64,000 nucleotides of DNA, taken from Chryseobacterium daecheongense (GTDB lineage Bacteria; Bacteroidota; Bacteroidia; Flavobacteriales; Weeksellaceae). A program made the translations under genes and the position numbers. Below the pieces are notes generated by a model. It did no database searches, had not been told where the DNA came from, and saw only the letters and a list, made by a program, of their open reading frames with translations. The stretch spans positions 4,216,001-4,280,000 of the forward strand of contig CP115858.1 of NCBI GenBank assembly GCA_027920525.1, given 5' to 3'. Positions 18,479 through 27,092 of the stretch are shown here, piece after piece (positions within the stretch are counted from its first letter, which is position 1; every line of letters begins with the position of its first letter).

Positions 18479-19840
18479 ATGGATAGTAAATTACAGGCAG
18501 CTGAAAGCCAACAACAAGGCCAGCAGCAACATTCGGGACAACCGAAAGGTAATCCCCTTGCCGAACTCAATAAAATTGGCGGTTTCGGTTTTGTAGAATC
18601 TGTTGTTGACGGCATCGCCAACATGAATCCTACCAGAAAAGCAAGAAAAGAAATATTTCTCACCGATAATAATAAAGGAGATGAAAGAAAAGAATTACTA
18701 CAGAAGATTAATCTTTGGGTAAGCCTTCTGGAAGGGAACGAATCTGCAGATAAAATGGCAGAAGTGTGTAAAAATAAAGCACAACAGGCAGAAAATAGTT
18801 TAAAAACAAATTTAAAGAACACTCTGGATACGGTTCGTCAGTTAGAAACCTCTTATCGTACAGTAGCCCAGTTCTATAAAAATACCGAACTTGATAAGGT
18901 TGATAATGTAAGTATTGTGAATGCAAGCTTAGATCAGCTATCGGATCTTGATAATCCGCTTTTCATCGATGCTATTGCTGAAGAATTCAAGAGTTATTAT
19001 GATCGTCTGGATCTTAGAGACAATTATTCCCTTTTAGCCATTCCTGGTTATTTAGGATCAAATAAAGTAGTCGAAAAATGGGCAAAGATCTGTAATGAGA
19101 ACAAAGTAATGTTGGTTACCGATTTTGCTAATCTTGACAAACCGGATGACGTAGTGGATTTATTTCATTCTGCGAACCTTACCGGTGGAGAACTTCACAG
19201 AAGTAATGTAATCATGACCTGCAACTGGCTTGTAGGACGTGGAAGAGCTGAGGAAGTGGGTGAAGAAGAAAATGTGGAACTTCCACCTTCTACTTCATTG
19301 GCCGGTAAAATCCATAAAACATTAATGTCTCAGGTAGCGGCCGGTAAGAAACATGGTAACATCAACGAAGTAGATGCCGTAAAATTCGAATTGAAGAAAA
19401 GTGAAATTTCTCAGTTGGAAAAAATGGGATTGGTCCCAATGGTTAATGAATATGGCAAGATCATGGCCTTCTCTGCAAAAACGTTGTTTACAGGAGATAA
19501 TATCGGTCTTCAAACCTATTCCGTAGTTCGTGTATTCGATTATGTAACCAAAGTTTTGCTGGATTTCCTTAACAGAAGAGCATTTGAAAACTGGACCGCT
19601 AAAAATGAAGATGATCTGAGAAGACAGATTGTAACCTTCCTTGATGGTATCAAAGGTCCGGATAAACTGATTGAAAAATTCAAGATCGTTCGTTTCGAAC
19701 AGGATAAAGTAAATAAAGACAGGGTATGGCTTGATATCCGTTTAACGCCTTATTTCCCAACAAAGAGTTTCGTTATTAAATTGGACGGACATAAAGGGGA
19801 TGATGGTAACGAATGGGAGTCTCAATATACTCAGGACTAA
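18479..19840 (+). CDS. tssC: type VI secretion contractile sheath large subunit TssC (T6SS-iii type)
   Basis: The 453-residue protein opens with a Gln-rich segment. It then shows the TssC pattern, with LAIPGYLGSNK (about 182) and a C-terminal strand region ending KSFVIKLDGHKGD. It is the large sheath subunit that interlocks with TssB and contracts to drive the spike. Length and order fit a tssB-tssC operon closed by a strong terminator. No Hcp, baseplate, membrane-complex or ClpV gene appears in the window, which is unusual for a complete system; those parts must lie elsewhere if the system works. Confidence 0.9.
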   Translation: MDSKLQAAESQQQGQQQHSGQPKGNPLAELNKIGGFGFVESVVDGIANMNPTRKARKEIFLTDNNKGDERKELLQKINLWVSLLEGNESADKMAEVCKNKAQQAENSLKTNLKNTLDTVRQLETSYRTVAQFYKNTELDKVDNVSIVNASLDQLSDLDNPLFIDAIAEEFKSYYDRLDLRDNYSLLAIPGYLGSNKVVEKWAKICNENKVMLVTDFANLDKPDDVVDLFHSANLTGGELHRSNVIMTCNWLVGRGRAEEVGEEENVELPPSTSLAGKIHKTLMSQVAAGKKHGNINEVDAVKFELKKSEISQLEKMGLVPMVNEYGKIMAFSAKTLFTGDNIGLQTYSVVRVFDYVTKVLLDFLNRRAFENWTAKNEDDLRRQIVTFLDGIKGPDKLIEKFKIVRFEQDKVNKDRVWLDIRLTPYFPTKSFVIKLDGHKGDDGNEWESQYTQD

Positions 19841-19857
19841 TATATCCTTACCAAATA

Positions 19858-19891
19858 ATAAAAACCGATGCAATTTTACATCGGTTTTTTT
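19858..19891 (+). terminator. terminator of tssB-tssC
   Basis: AAAACCGATG pairs with CATCGGTTTT and is followed by T residues, ending the sheath operon. The next gene starts only 14 bp after the hairpin. Confidence 0.9.
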
Positions 19892-19904
19892 CTACCAAAT
19901 TTAT

Positions 19905-20378
19905 ATGAAAATTAATATGTTTACATCCAGGTTTGCCTATTGCATACCCGTTTTCCTGATGCTTTTTATAGGCTGCGAGAAGAAATATCAAAGCCCGAAT
20001 TACTATAAAAAAGATCTTTTTGAAGATGAGAGACAGGAAGGGAAAGCTTATATTATGAATAAAGAAGAATGTATCGACGGTAGTGATATGGTTCTTGTCA
20101 GTTCAGATATAAAGCTCGTAGACAGTTCGTCCGGTCGCGGGAGACCTATTTTTATTTACAGACTTACTTCCGGTGAGATAGAAAAAACGACAAGAGACTC
20201 TGTGGTCACCTATCCGTTCCAGTTTCTATCCAACCAGAGGCTAAAGCTTAAAAAAGATTCCATGTATGTTTTTCTGAAAAAACTTAACGGATACCGTTTT
20301 ATCGCAGAAGAGAAAAAGCTTAAGTATCAATGGCTTAAATCCGCTCCGGTATATACCGTAGGTACAGAAAGTAAATAG
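19905..20378 (+). CDS. hypothetical lipoprotein
   Basis: The ATG at 19905 gives 157 residues with a lipoprotein signal peptide (lipobox FIGC, about Cys24); a start at the fifth residue would serve equally. The mature part begins EKKYQSPNYYKKD and includes a Ser/Gly-rich turn and a Lys-rich C-terminus, with no domain that I recognise. It lies just after the tssC terminator and before mutY, with no obvious link to either. Confidence 0.65.
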   Translation: MKINMFTSRFAYCIPVFLMLFIGCEKKYQSPNYYKKDLFEDERQEGKAYIMNKEECIDGSDMVLVSSDIKLVDSSSGRGRPIFIYRLTSGEIEKTTRDSVVTYPFQFLSNQRLKLKKDSMYVFLKKLNGYRFIAEEKKLKYQWLKSAPVYTVGTESK

Positions 20379-20391
20379 TTCTATCTTTGCA

Positions 20392-20399
20392 ATTGCTTT
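20392..20399 (+). promoter_or_regulatory. -7 element upstream of mutY
   Basis: TATCTTTG followed by C is a full match to the Bacteroidota -7 consensus, 70 bp before the mutY start. Confidence 0.6.
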
Positions 20400-20468
20400 G
20401 ATTGATTTCCTATCCTATTTGTGAAATGATGTAAAAGGCAGGTTGAATTATTTAAACAGAGTCACTTT

Positions 20469-21503
20469 TTGGAAAAGAATTTTAAGGGTTCGGACTTTCT
20501 TCACGTCGGAAACAAGCTGTTGGGATGGTACAAGGAAAATGCCAGAGATTTACCATTCAGAAAAACAAAAGATCCATATTTTATATGGATCTGCGAAATT
20601 GTTTTTCAGCAAACCAGAATTGCCCAGGGGCTTAACCATTATAATAATTTTATCAGACGATTTCCGGATGTGAAATCCCTTGCGTCAGCAGAAGAAGATG
20701 AGGTCTTGCTTCACTGGAAAGGCTTGGGGTATTATTCCAGAGCAATCAATATCCATAAGGCAGCCCAACAGATCATGACAGATTTTGATGGTGTTTTTCC
20801 TGCCCGGTATGAGGATATATTACAGCTAAAAGGAGTGGGGAAGTATACTGCAGCTGCAGTTTCGAGCATTTGTTTTAACGGACGCATGCCTGCCGTTGAT
20901 GGGAATTTCTACAGGGTATTAAGTCGTGTTTTCGCAGATGATTTTGATATTTCAGGTTCAAAAGCATTTGCTTATTTTTCTGAATTGGCAACATTAGTTA
21001 TGCCGGAGAATGTCGGAGATTTTAATCAGGCCATGATGGATCTGGGATCTGAAATCTGTAAGCCCAAAAATCCTCTATGTCAAAAATGTCCGTTAGAAGA
21101 TGATTGCCTGGCCTTTGCTTTGAACAAGGTTTCAGAGTTTCCGGTTAAAACAAAAAAAGTAAAAACAGAAGACCTTCATCTGCAGTATTATTTTATTCAT
21201 TACAAAGGCCAATTTGTGATCCAACAAAGAAAAGATGATTTTATCTGGAAGAAACTTTTTGAATTTCCGACCTCTCTTCCTAAGGATTTCAAGATATTTA
21301 TAAAAAACCTTAAAACAGTTCAACATAAGCTCACCCATAAGAATCTTACCATAGATATTTATAATGTTGAAATCCCTTCAAAAGCTATCTGGGAGGATTT
21401 TACAGTAAATAATCTATATATTGTAACGGACTACCGGGGATCACAGGATAAATCTTTTCCCAAGCCTCTGGAAAACTATATCCAAAACTCGTTGAAAGAC
21501 TGA
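20469..21503 (+). CDS. mutY: A/G-specific adenine glycosylase
   Basis: MutY removes adenine paired with 8-oxoguanine. The 344 residues show the HhH-GPD fold: FQQTRIAQG (about 41), the helix-hairpin-helix LKGVGKYTAAAV (about 119) and the catalytic Asp in AVDGNFYRVLSR (about 143). A [4Fe-4S] cluster ligand set Cys-x6-Cys-x2-Cys-x5-Cys lies near 197-213. A NUDIX-like C-terminal domain that reads the opposite base follows. No ATG is available near the family start, so translation probably begins at TTG 20469. The gene is directly followed by gldD, as in other flavobacteria, but without the ssb and gldE genes often found between them. Confidence 0.92.
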   Translation: MEKNFKGSDFLHVGNKLLGWYKENARDLPFRKTKDPYFIWICEIVFQQTRIAQGLNHYNNFIRRFPDVKSLASAEEDEVLLHWKGLGYYSRAINIHKAAQQIMTDFDGVFPARYEDILQLKGVGKYTAAAVSSICFNGRMPAVDGNFYRVLSRVFADDFDISGSKAFAYFSELATLVMPENVGDFNQAMMDLGSEICKPKNPLCQKCPLEDDCLAFALNKVSEFPVKTKKVKTEDLHLQYYFIHYKGQFVIQQRKDDFIWKKLFEFPTSLPKDFKIFIKNLKTVQHKLTHKNLTIDIYNVEIPSKAIWEDFTVNNLYIVTDYRGSQDKSFPKPLENYIQNSLKD

Positions 21504-21535
21504 AATTTGTCTTCCTAAATCTGAAATCTAATTTG

Positions 21536-21543
21536 TACTTTTG
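21536..21543 (+). promoter_or_regulatory. -7 element immediately before gldD
   Basis: TACTTTTG followed by C matches TAnnTTTG. Its last base is 5 bp from the gldD ATG, so transcription should begin at or next to the start codon and the mRNA would be leaderless. Confidence 0.65.
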
Positions 21544-21547
21544 CAAA

Positions 21548-22105
21548 ATGATTAAAAAAGTCATTTTTATATTTGCTTCATTGCTTTTAATTTCATGTGG
21601 AAAAGATCCAATCCCAAAACCATACGGAGAATTGCGTTTGGAATATCCCACACCAAAATATCAAAAATTTGATCCTAACTGTGCTTATAGTTTTGAATAC
21701 TCGGATTTTGCAATGATCACAAATGCTAAAAGGCCTTGCTGGTACTATCTGAATTATCCTAAAATGAAGGCTAAGGTTTTTGTTACCTATTATCCGATTC
21801 AGAATGATTTTGCCGATCATATCAAAGAAGCTGAAAAGATGGTGTATGAGCACACCATTAAGGCCAGTGCCATTGACACTAAGTCTTTTGAATATCCCGA
21901 AAAGAAAGTCTACGGGAATTTTTACGAATTAAAAGGGCAGAGTGCTTCCAATCTTCAATTTTACATTACAGACAGTACAAAACACTTTGTAACTGCTTAT
22001 CTATACTTTAATACAAGACCGAAACCGGATTCATTGGCTCCTGCAGTAAATTATATCAAGAATGATATGAAGCATCTGCTGGATACTTTCGAATGGAAAA
22101 AATAA
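21548..22105 (+). CDS. gldD: gliding motility lipoprotein GldD
   Basis: The chosen ATG gives 185 residues with a lipoprotein signal (lipobox LISC, about Cys17) followed by GKDPIPKPYGELRLEYP, the characteristic start of GldD. Conserved features further on include CWYYLNYPKMKAKVF-type sequence and a C-terminal DTFEWKK. GldD is a membrane lipoprotein needed for gliding and tied to the type IX secretion machinery in flavobacteria. Many Chryseobacterium do not glide, so its retained role is more likely in protein secretion. It overlaps no neighbour and is 45 bp after mutY. Confidence 0.93.
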   Translation: MIKKVIFIFASLLLISCGKDPIPKPYGELRLEYPTPKYQKFDPNCAYSFEYSDFAMITNAKRPCWYYLNYPKMKAKVFVTYYPIQNDFADHIKEAEKMVYEHTIKASAIDTKSFEYPEKKVYGNFYELKGQSASNLQFYITDSTKHFVTAYLYFNTRPKPDSLAPAVNYIKNDMKHLLDTFEWKK

Positions 22106-22132
22106 ATCAGTTTAAAATACATTGAAAAATAT

Positions 22133-23056
22133 ATGAAACTTTTAGTTGTTGGAAGTGTTGCATTTGATGCAATTGAAACACCGTTTGGTAAGACAGATAA
22201 AATTTTGGGGGGTGCCGCTACTTATATCGGGATCACTTCATCTATCTTAGGCGTAAAATCAGGGATTGTTTCTGTTGTTGGAGGGGATTTTCCACAAGAG
22301 CATCTTGATATGTTTACCGACAGGGATGTAAATATCGAAGGAATTGAGATCGTGAAAGAAGGAAAAACATTTTTCTGGTCAGGAAAGTATCATAATGATT
22401 TAAATACGAGAGATACCTTAGCTACAGAAGTAAATGTTCTGGAAAATTTTGATCCGAAAATCCCGGATTCTATGCAGGATGCAGAGATTTTGTTGTTAGG
22501 AAACCTTCATCCGGGGGTACAGCTGTCCGTACTGGAAAAAATGAATGAACGTCCAAAGCTTGTTGTCCTGGATACCATGAATTTCTGGATGGATACTGCG
22601 ATGGATATTTTAATGGATATGATCGCCAAAACAGATGTGATTACCATCAATGACGAAGAAGCCAGACAGCTTTCAGGAGAATACTCTTTAGTAAAAGCGG
22701 CAAAAAAGATCCTTAAAATGGGACCTAAATATGTGATCATTAAAAAAGGGGAACACGGGGCATTACTGTTCAATGAAACTCAGGTGTTCGCTATTCCGGC
22801 CCTTCCGTTAGAAGATGTTTTTGATCCGACCGGAGCAGGAGATACTTTTGCAGGTGGTTTTGCTGCCTATTTAGCCAAGAAACAGAAAATCGATTTTGAA
22901 ACGATGAAATCAGCATTGATCGTTGGTTCAGCAATGGCCTCATTTACTGTAGAGAAGTTCGGGACCGAAAGAATTGAAGAAGTAAGTGAATCGGATATGT
23001 TCAGCAGACTGAGACAATTCAAAGAATTAACAACATTTGACGTTGAACTACAATAA
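22133..23056 (+). CDS. PfkB-family sugar/nucleoside kinase
   Basis: The 307-residue protein has both PfkB signatures: an N-terminal GGAATYIG segment (about 23-30) and the C-terminal anion-hole motif DPTGAGDTFAGGF (233-245), whose second Asp is the catalytic base. The fold is ribokinase-like. The substrate cannot be read from sequence; adenosine or a ribose-type sugar are options. It follows gldD by 27 bp and may share its transcript, without a functional link that I can see. Confidence 0.9.
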   Translation: MKLLVVGSVAFDAIETPFGKTDKILGGAATYIGITSSILGVKSGIVSVVGGDFPQEHLDMFTDRDVNIEGIEIVKEGKTFFWSGKYHNDLNTRDTLATEVNVLENFDPKIPDSMQDAEILLLGNLHPGVQLSVLEKMNERPKLVVLDTMNFWMDTAMDILMDMIAKTDVITINDEEARQLSGEYSLVKAAKKILKMGPKYVIIKKGEHGALLFNETQVFAIPALPLEDVFDPTGAGDTFAGGFAAYLAKKQKIDFETMKSALIVGSAMASFTVEKFGTERIEEVSESDMFSRLRQFKELTTFDVELQ

Positions 23057-23114
23057 ATAGATGTTTTTAAGAAATATTTATAATAAAAAATTTAGTGTAA
23101 TTCGTTAAGAATTC

Positions 23115-23122
23115 TAAATTTG
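23115..23122 (+). promoter_or_regulatory. promoter of the SurA-like gene
   Basis: TAAATTTG followed by C is a full -7 match. A TTTAG at 23091-23095 is 19 bp upstream and fits the -33 element. Confidence 0.65.
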
Positions 23123-23143
23123 CAACTTGTTTAAAATACTAAA

Positions 23144-24511
23144 ATGATAAATAAACTAAAGATCACTTTTCTTTTTGGAGTTTTTGTGATGCTGTTTGCT
23201 ACTAACATGAAGGCCCAGTTAAAACAAGGGGACCTGGTGGATGGTATTGCTGCTGTAATCGGAGATGAAATTGTGTTAGAGTCTGACGTTAATGAACAGA
23301 TGAATTATGCAAAACAGCAGGGCGCTTCCAACACAGATAAGTGTGAGTTTTTGGAGAATCTGATCAACAATAAACTTCTTGTATTCGAAGCAAAAAAGGA
23401 TACCTTGATTGAAAACAGATCGGCTGCTATTAAAACTCAGGCTAATGCAAAGTACAGCCAGTTACTTTCCCAATTTCCTGACGAAAAATCAATGTTAGCC
23501 GCCTACAAGTTCAGAACTGCTTACGAAATGAAGAATGCTATCGAAAAGATAGACACGGATACCTATTACGGGCAGGCAAAATATCAGAGAGTTACTGATA
23601 AGGCCGATGTTACGCCAAATGAAGTAACCGATTTTTATAATATGTATAAAGCTCAGTTACCTGAAATTAAGGATGAAGTAACTTTAGCGCAGATCATGAT
23701 GTATCCTAAACTTACGGAAGCCCATAAAGATGAGCTGATCAATAAGTTAAAAAAGATTAAACAGGATATTGCAGGTGGAGAATCATTTGAAAGCCAGGCG
23801 AGAATCTATTCTGAGGATCCGGGTTCTGCATCTACTGGAGGTTTAATGAAAAATATCTCTAAAGGACAGATGGTAAAACCATTCGAAGCGGCTGCACTAA
23901 ACCTTCAGGAAGGGGAAATTTCAGACCCTGTAGAATCAGAATTTGGGTACCATATCATTCAATTGGTGAAAAAATCAGGAAAGATATATGATGCAAGACA
24001 TATCCTTTTGATGGCTACTCCTACTGAAGACGAAATTAAAACAGCTAAAAAGAAATTAGACAGTATTAAAACCCTGATTACAGAAGGGAAAATTACATTT
24101 AAAGATGCTGCCTTTAAATATTCAGATGATAAAAGAACAAAATTCAATGGTGGGGTAATTTCCGGATCTGATGGTTCTAATAAGATCGAAAGAGAAACTA
24201 TTCCGGGAACTATCAGCTATGAATTGGCAGGTCTTAATAAGGATGATATTACCAGTGCTTTTGATGATGAAGACGAGAGAAAAAGAAAAGTAGTGAAAAT
24301 TGTGAAGATCGAAGATGTGATTCCTTCTCACCAGATCACTCTGGAAACCGATTATGACAGAATAAAGCAAATGGCACTTAATAAGAAGCGAAATGAAATG
24401 GTTGAAAAATTTGTGAACTCCAAATTACCAACAACATTTATATCGATAGACAGCCGTTACGATTCCTGCAAGTTTAAAGGAAACTGGAAAAAAGAGGCTT
24501 TAAAGAAATAA
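23144..24511 (+). CDS. SurA-like peptidyl-prolyl isomerase / outer membrane protein chaperone
   Basis: The 455-residue protein has a signal peptide (to about residue 25, MKAQ). A SurA N-terminal helical domain with AVIGDEIVLESDV (about 36) comes next. Two parvulin-type PPIase domains follow: the first (about 178-270) contains YSEDPGSASTGGLM and GYHIIQLVKK, the second (about 283-390) starts DARHILL. SurA chaperones unfolded outer-membrane proteins across the periplasm. The Cys pair near both ends (C66 region and SCKF) may be structural. A strong terminator follows, so this looks monocistronic. Confidence 0.9.
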   Translation: MINKLKITFLFGVFVMLFATNMKAQLKQGDLVDGIAAVIGDEIVLESDVNEQMNYAKQQGASNTDKCEFLENLINNKLLVFEAKKDTLIENRSAAIKTQANAKYSQLLSQFPDEKSMLAAYKFRTAYEMKNAIEKIDTDTYYGQAKYQRVTDKADVTPNEVTDFYNMYKAQLPEIKDEVTLAQIMMYPKLTEAHKDELINKLKKIKQDIAGGESFESQARIYSEDPGSASTGGLMKNISKGQMVKPFEAAALNLQEGEISDPVESEFGYHIIQLVKKSGKIYDARHILLMATPTEDEIKTAKKKLDSIKTLITEGKITFKDAAFKYSDDKRTKFNGGVISGSDGSNKIERETIPGTISYELAGLNKDDITSAFDDEDERKRKVVKIVKIEDVIPSHQITLETDYDRIKQMALNKKRNEMVEKFVNSKLPTTFISIDSRYDSCKFKGNWKKEALKK

Positions 24512-24513
24512 TA

Positions 24514-24546
24514 GAAAAACCTTCAGATCATCTGAAGGTTTTTTTT
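24514..24546 (+). terminator. intrinsic terminator
   Basis: AAAACCTTCAGAT pairs with ATCTGAAGGTTTT, followed by a long T run, directly after the SurA-like gene. Confidence 0.93.
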
Positions 24547-24646
24547 ATAGATGGCATCCGGGATAATTAAAATTAAAAAGAAAATTTATCTGAATATTCT
24601 TCAAATAGAAAGGGATGAAATTTTTGTTTTTTAGTATTTTTACAGC

Positions 24647-25636
24647 ATGAGTAATTTTATAGATTTTAGTGCGGCTAAAAAAATTTATGGGATGGAATCA
24701 GAACAAAACAGGATTACCAGACTTTTTGATATAAAATATCCGATCATTCAGGCAGGAATGATATGGCATTCCGGATGGAGACTTGCTTCAGCAGTTTCCA
24801 ATTGCGGAGGGCTGGGATTAATCGGTGCAGGAAGTATGTACCCCGATATTTTAAGAGAGAATATTCAGAAATGCAAAGCAGCTACAGACAAGCCTTTTGG
24901 CGTAAATGTACCTATGCTTTATCCTAATATCGAGGAAATTATTCAAATCATTTTGGAAGAAGGAGTGAAGATTGTTTTTACCTCAGCAGGAAATCCTAAA
25001 ACCTATACAGAAACTTTACAGAAAGAAGGTATTAAGGTGGCTCATGTTGTTTCGTCTACAAAATTTGCCATTAAATGTGAAGATGCGGGAGTAGATGCTG
25101 TGGTAGCGGAAGGCTTTGAAGCAGGAGGACATAACGGAAGAGATGAAACTACGACCTTCTGCCTTATCCCTAATGTAAAGCAACACATTTCTAAGCCCTT
25201 AATTGCAGCTGGAGGGATTGCTTTAGGTTCTCAGATAAAAGCGGCTATGATTTTGGGAGCAGATGGTGTACAAATAGGGTCCCGGTTTGCGGCAACCCAT
25301 GAAGCCAGCGCCCACGAAAACTGGAAAAAGAAAATTACAGAGCTGAATGAAGGAGATACTCATCTTACCTTAAAAGAACTGGCTCCGGTAAGGATGGTTA
25401 AAAATAAATTCTTCAATGAGCTAGAAAATATTTATCAGTCCGGGAGAGATGCGGAAGCTTTAGCGGCGTCTTTGGGTAGGGCAAGAGCAAAAAAGGGGAT
25501 GTTCGAAGGAGATCTGGAAGATGGAGAACTGGAAATAGGACAAGTGTCTGCATTGATCAATGACATCCTACCTGTTGAAACTGTTTTTGCTAACCTTCTG
25601 AATGAATTTGAAGAGGTAAAAATGCCTAAATTTTAA
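24647..25636 (+). CDS. nitronate monooxygenase / FabK-like flavoprotein
   Basis: The 329 residues form an FMN-binding TIM barrel of the NPD/FabK type: YPIIQAGMIWHSG near 30, the GGLGLIGAGSM loop near 54, EGFEAGGHNG with the catalytic His near 160, and the phosphate-binding AAGGIALG and GADGVQIGSRF near 190-215. Members oxidise nitronates or, in the FabK branch, reduce enoyl-ACP; sequence alone does not separate these here. The extra 15 residues before MESEQNR could be dropped by a second in-frame ATG. It is followed by an alpha/beta hydrolase after 16 bp, probably one transcript. Confidence 0.85.
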   Translation: MSNFIDFSAAKKIYGMESEQNRITRLFDIKYPIIQAGMIWHSGWRLASAVSNCGGLGLIGAGSMYPDILRENIQKCKAATDKPFGVNVPMLYPNIEEIIQIILEEGVKIVFTSAGNPKTYTETLQKEGIKVAHVVSSTKFAIKCEDAGVDAVVAEGFEAGGHNGRDETTTFCLIPNVKQHISKPLIAAGGIALGSQIKAAMILGADGVQIGSRFAATHEASAHENWKKKITELNEGDTHLTLKELAPVRMVKNKFFNELENIYQSGRDAEALAASLGRARAKKGMFEGDLEDGELEIGQVSALINDILPVETVFANLLNEFEEVKMPKF

Positions 25637-25652
25637 TGAAGCAATAACTTGA

Positions 25653-26423
25653 ATGTCGGTTAATTTAGCAAAACCCCAAATAAAAAATCTTTATATAGAA
25701 TACGATAATTCACTGGGCAACAGGCCTACATTGGTTTTTCTTCACGACTCCCTTGGATGCACCCAATTATGGAGGGATTTTCCCCAAAAACTTTCCGAAG
25801 CTTCCCAATGTAATGTTCTGGTTTATGATCGTTTAGGATATGGTAAATCAGGTCCGATGCTTACATACGAAAGACCCGATAATTATATGGAGTTGGAAGC
25901 AGATCTTCTGAATGAGTTGTTGCAGGAGCTTAACATCAAAGATGCTATTTTATTCGGGCACAGTGACGGAGGAACCATAGCTCTTATCACTGCCGGTAAA
26001 TATCCCGAAAGAATAAAAGCCGTTATTTGTGAAGCAGGACATATTTTCGTTGAAGATGTTACGCTGAAAGGAGTGTACGATGCATGGGAAGCTTATAAAA
26101 CTACGAATCTTCCTGAGCGCCTGCAAAAATACCACGGAGATAAAGTAGAAATGCTTTTCAAGGCCTGGACAGAAACCTGGACTCGGGAGGGATACAGAAA
26201 TTGGAACATCGAGTATATATTGAAAGATATTATATGTCCATTACTATTTATTCAGGGAGATGCTGATGAATATGGAACTTTAGATCAGGTAGAAAAAACA
26301 GTAGGACAGATGAGCGGATTCTCAGAGAAATATATTATACCAGGGGTAGGACATACACCACACAAAGAAGTACCTGAAATTATATTGGAGAAGGCGAAAG
26401 AGTTCATAGAGAAACACATTTAA
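25653..26423 (+). CDS. alpha/beta hydrolase
   Basis: The 256-residue protein shows the hydrolase fold with an oxyanion region VFLHDSLG (about 28), the nucleophile elbow GHSDGG (Ser at about 106), an Asp in GDADEYGT (about 208) and the catalytic His in GVGHTPH (about 232). The HD in place of the more usual HG at the oxyanion hole is a small oddity. Substrate is unknown. It overlaps in operon style with the flavoprotein upstream and converges on the HD-domain gene 10 bp downstream. Confidence 0.88.
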   Translation: MSVNLAKPQIKNLYIEYDNSLGNRPTLVFLHDSLGCTQLWRDFPQKLSEASQCNVLVYDRLGYGKSGPMLTYERPDNYMELEADLLNELLQELNIKDAILFGHSDGGTIALITAGKYPERIKAVICEAGHIFVEDVTLKGVYDAWEAYKTTNLPERLQKYHGDKVEMLFKAWTETWTREGYRNWNIEYILKDIICPLLFIQGDADEYGTLDQVEKTVGQMSGFSEKYIIPGVGHTPHKEVPEIILEKAKEFIEKHI

Positions 26424-26433
26424 TAAGGTTGGT

Positions 26434-27051
26434 CTATAAATTTGTTAATTCATACTCTATATTTTTTCTGGCCTGATGTTCATATTTATTCTTAAAATAG
26501 TCAGTTTTAAAAATATAATCCGACTCCAGAAAATGCAGAAGTACTTTTCTTCTGCCAGGTTTATATAGAAAGTCAGGATAGATAGAGTATTCTCTTCTGA
26601 TCATTTTAGTATATTCCAGATAGGTTTGAGGGTCTTGTCCTAAAATCGATAAGTCAGCGTCTAAAAGATAGTTGGTGTCATTATCTGGGGATTTTTGATG
26701 CAGTTGAGTTGCCAGAATCTGTTGAAATATATTATCTACGGACTTTTTATCTACCTTAATTTCACTAAGCCTTATTTTCGCCAATTCAGCACTTTTTTTC
26801 TCATTAGCTTTTGAGGAAGCATCATAAATAATATCGTGATAAAATACTGCAAAACTTATCACCTGAAAATCTGAAATATCACTTTTTACCTTTTCCAGCT
26901 CCGAAAATAAAGCAGTCAGATGTTCCAGATTGTGATAAAATCTTCCTTTTTGGGAGTATTGGATCTCTATTTCCTGCCACAATTTATTAATGAGATACTG
27001 GTCCTGTGTGTAAGGAAGGAGATTCTGAGCTAATCTTTCTTTCAGATTCAT
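26434..27051 (-). CDS. predicted HD-superfamily metal-dependent phosphohydrolase
   Basis: The 205 residues match the COG4339-type family: FYHNLEHL near 38 and the HD pair in FAVFYHDIIYD near 68, with a later DADLSILG Asp that completes the metal site. Substrate is unknown for the family. The start codon lies only 15 bp after a terminator that overlaps the end of the rhodanese gene, so expression would need read-through or an unseen promoter. Confidence 0.85.
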   Translation of the reverse strand: MNLKERLAQNLLPYTQDQYLINKLWQEIEIQYSQKGRFYHNLEHLTALFSELEKVKSDISDFQVISFAVFYHDIIYDASSKANEKKSAELAKIRLSEIKVDKKSVDNIFQQILATQLHQKSPDNDTNYLLDADLSILGQDPQTYLEYTKMIRREYSIYPDFLYKPGRRKVLLHFLESDYIFKTDYFKNKYEHQARKNIEYELTNL

Positions 27052-27066
27052 ATTATTAAAAGGGAT

Positions 27067-27092
27067 AAAAAAAGGAACTTAAAAAGTTCCTT
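27067..27092 (-). terminator. terminator overlapping the rhodanese stop codon
   Basis: On the minus strand AAGGAACTT, a three-base loop, and AAGTTCCTT are followed by T residues. The 5' arm contains the last codons and the stop of the rhodanese gene, so a ribosome finishing that gene could disturb the hairpin. Confidence 0.75.

Noticed and set aside
19800..19904. Upstream start for the lipoprotein after tssC
   Set aside because: It would run through the end of tssC and its terminator. The internal ATG gives a clean lipoprotein signal.
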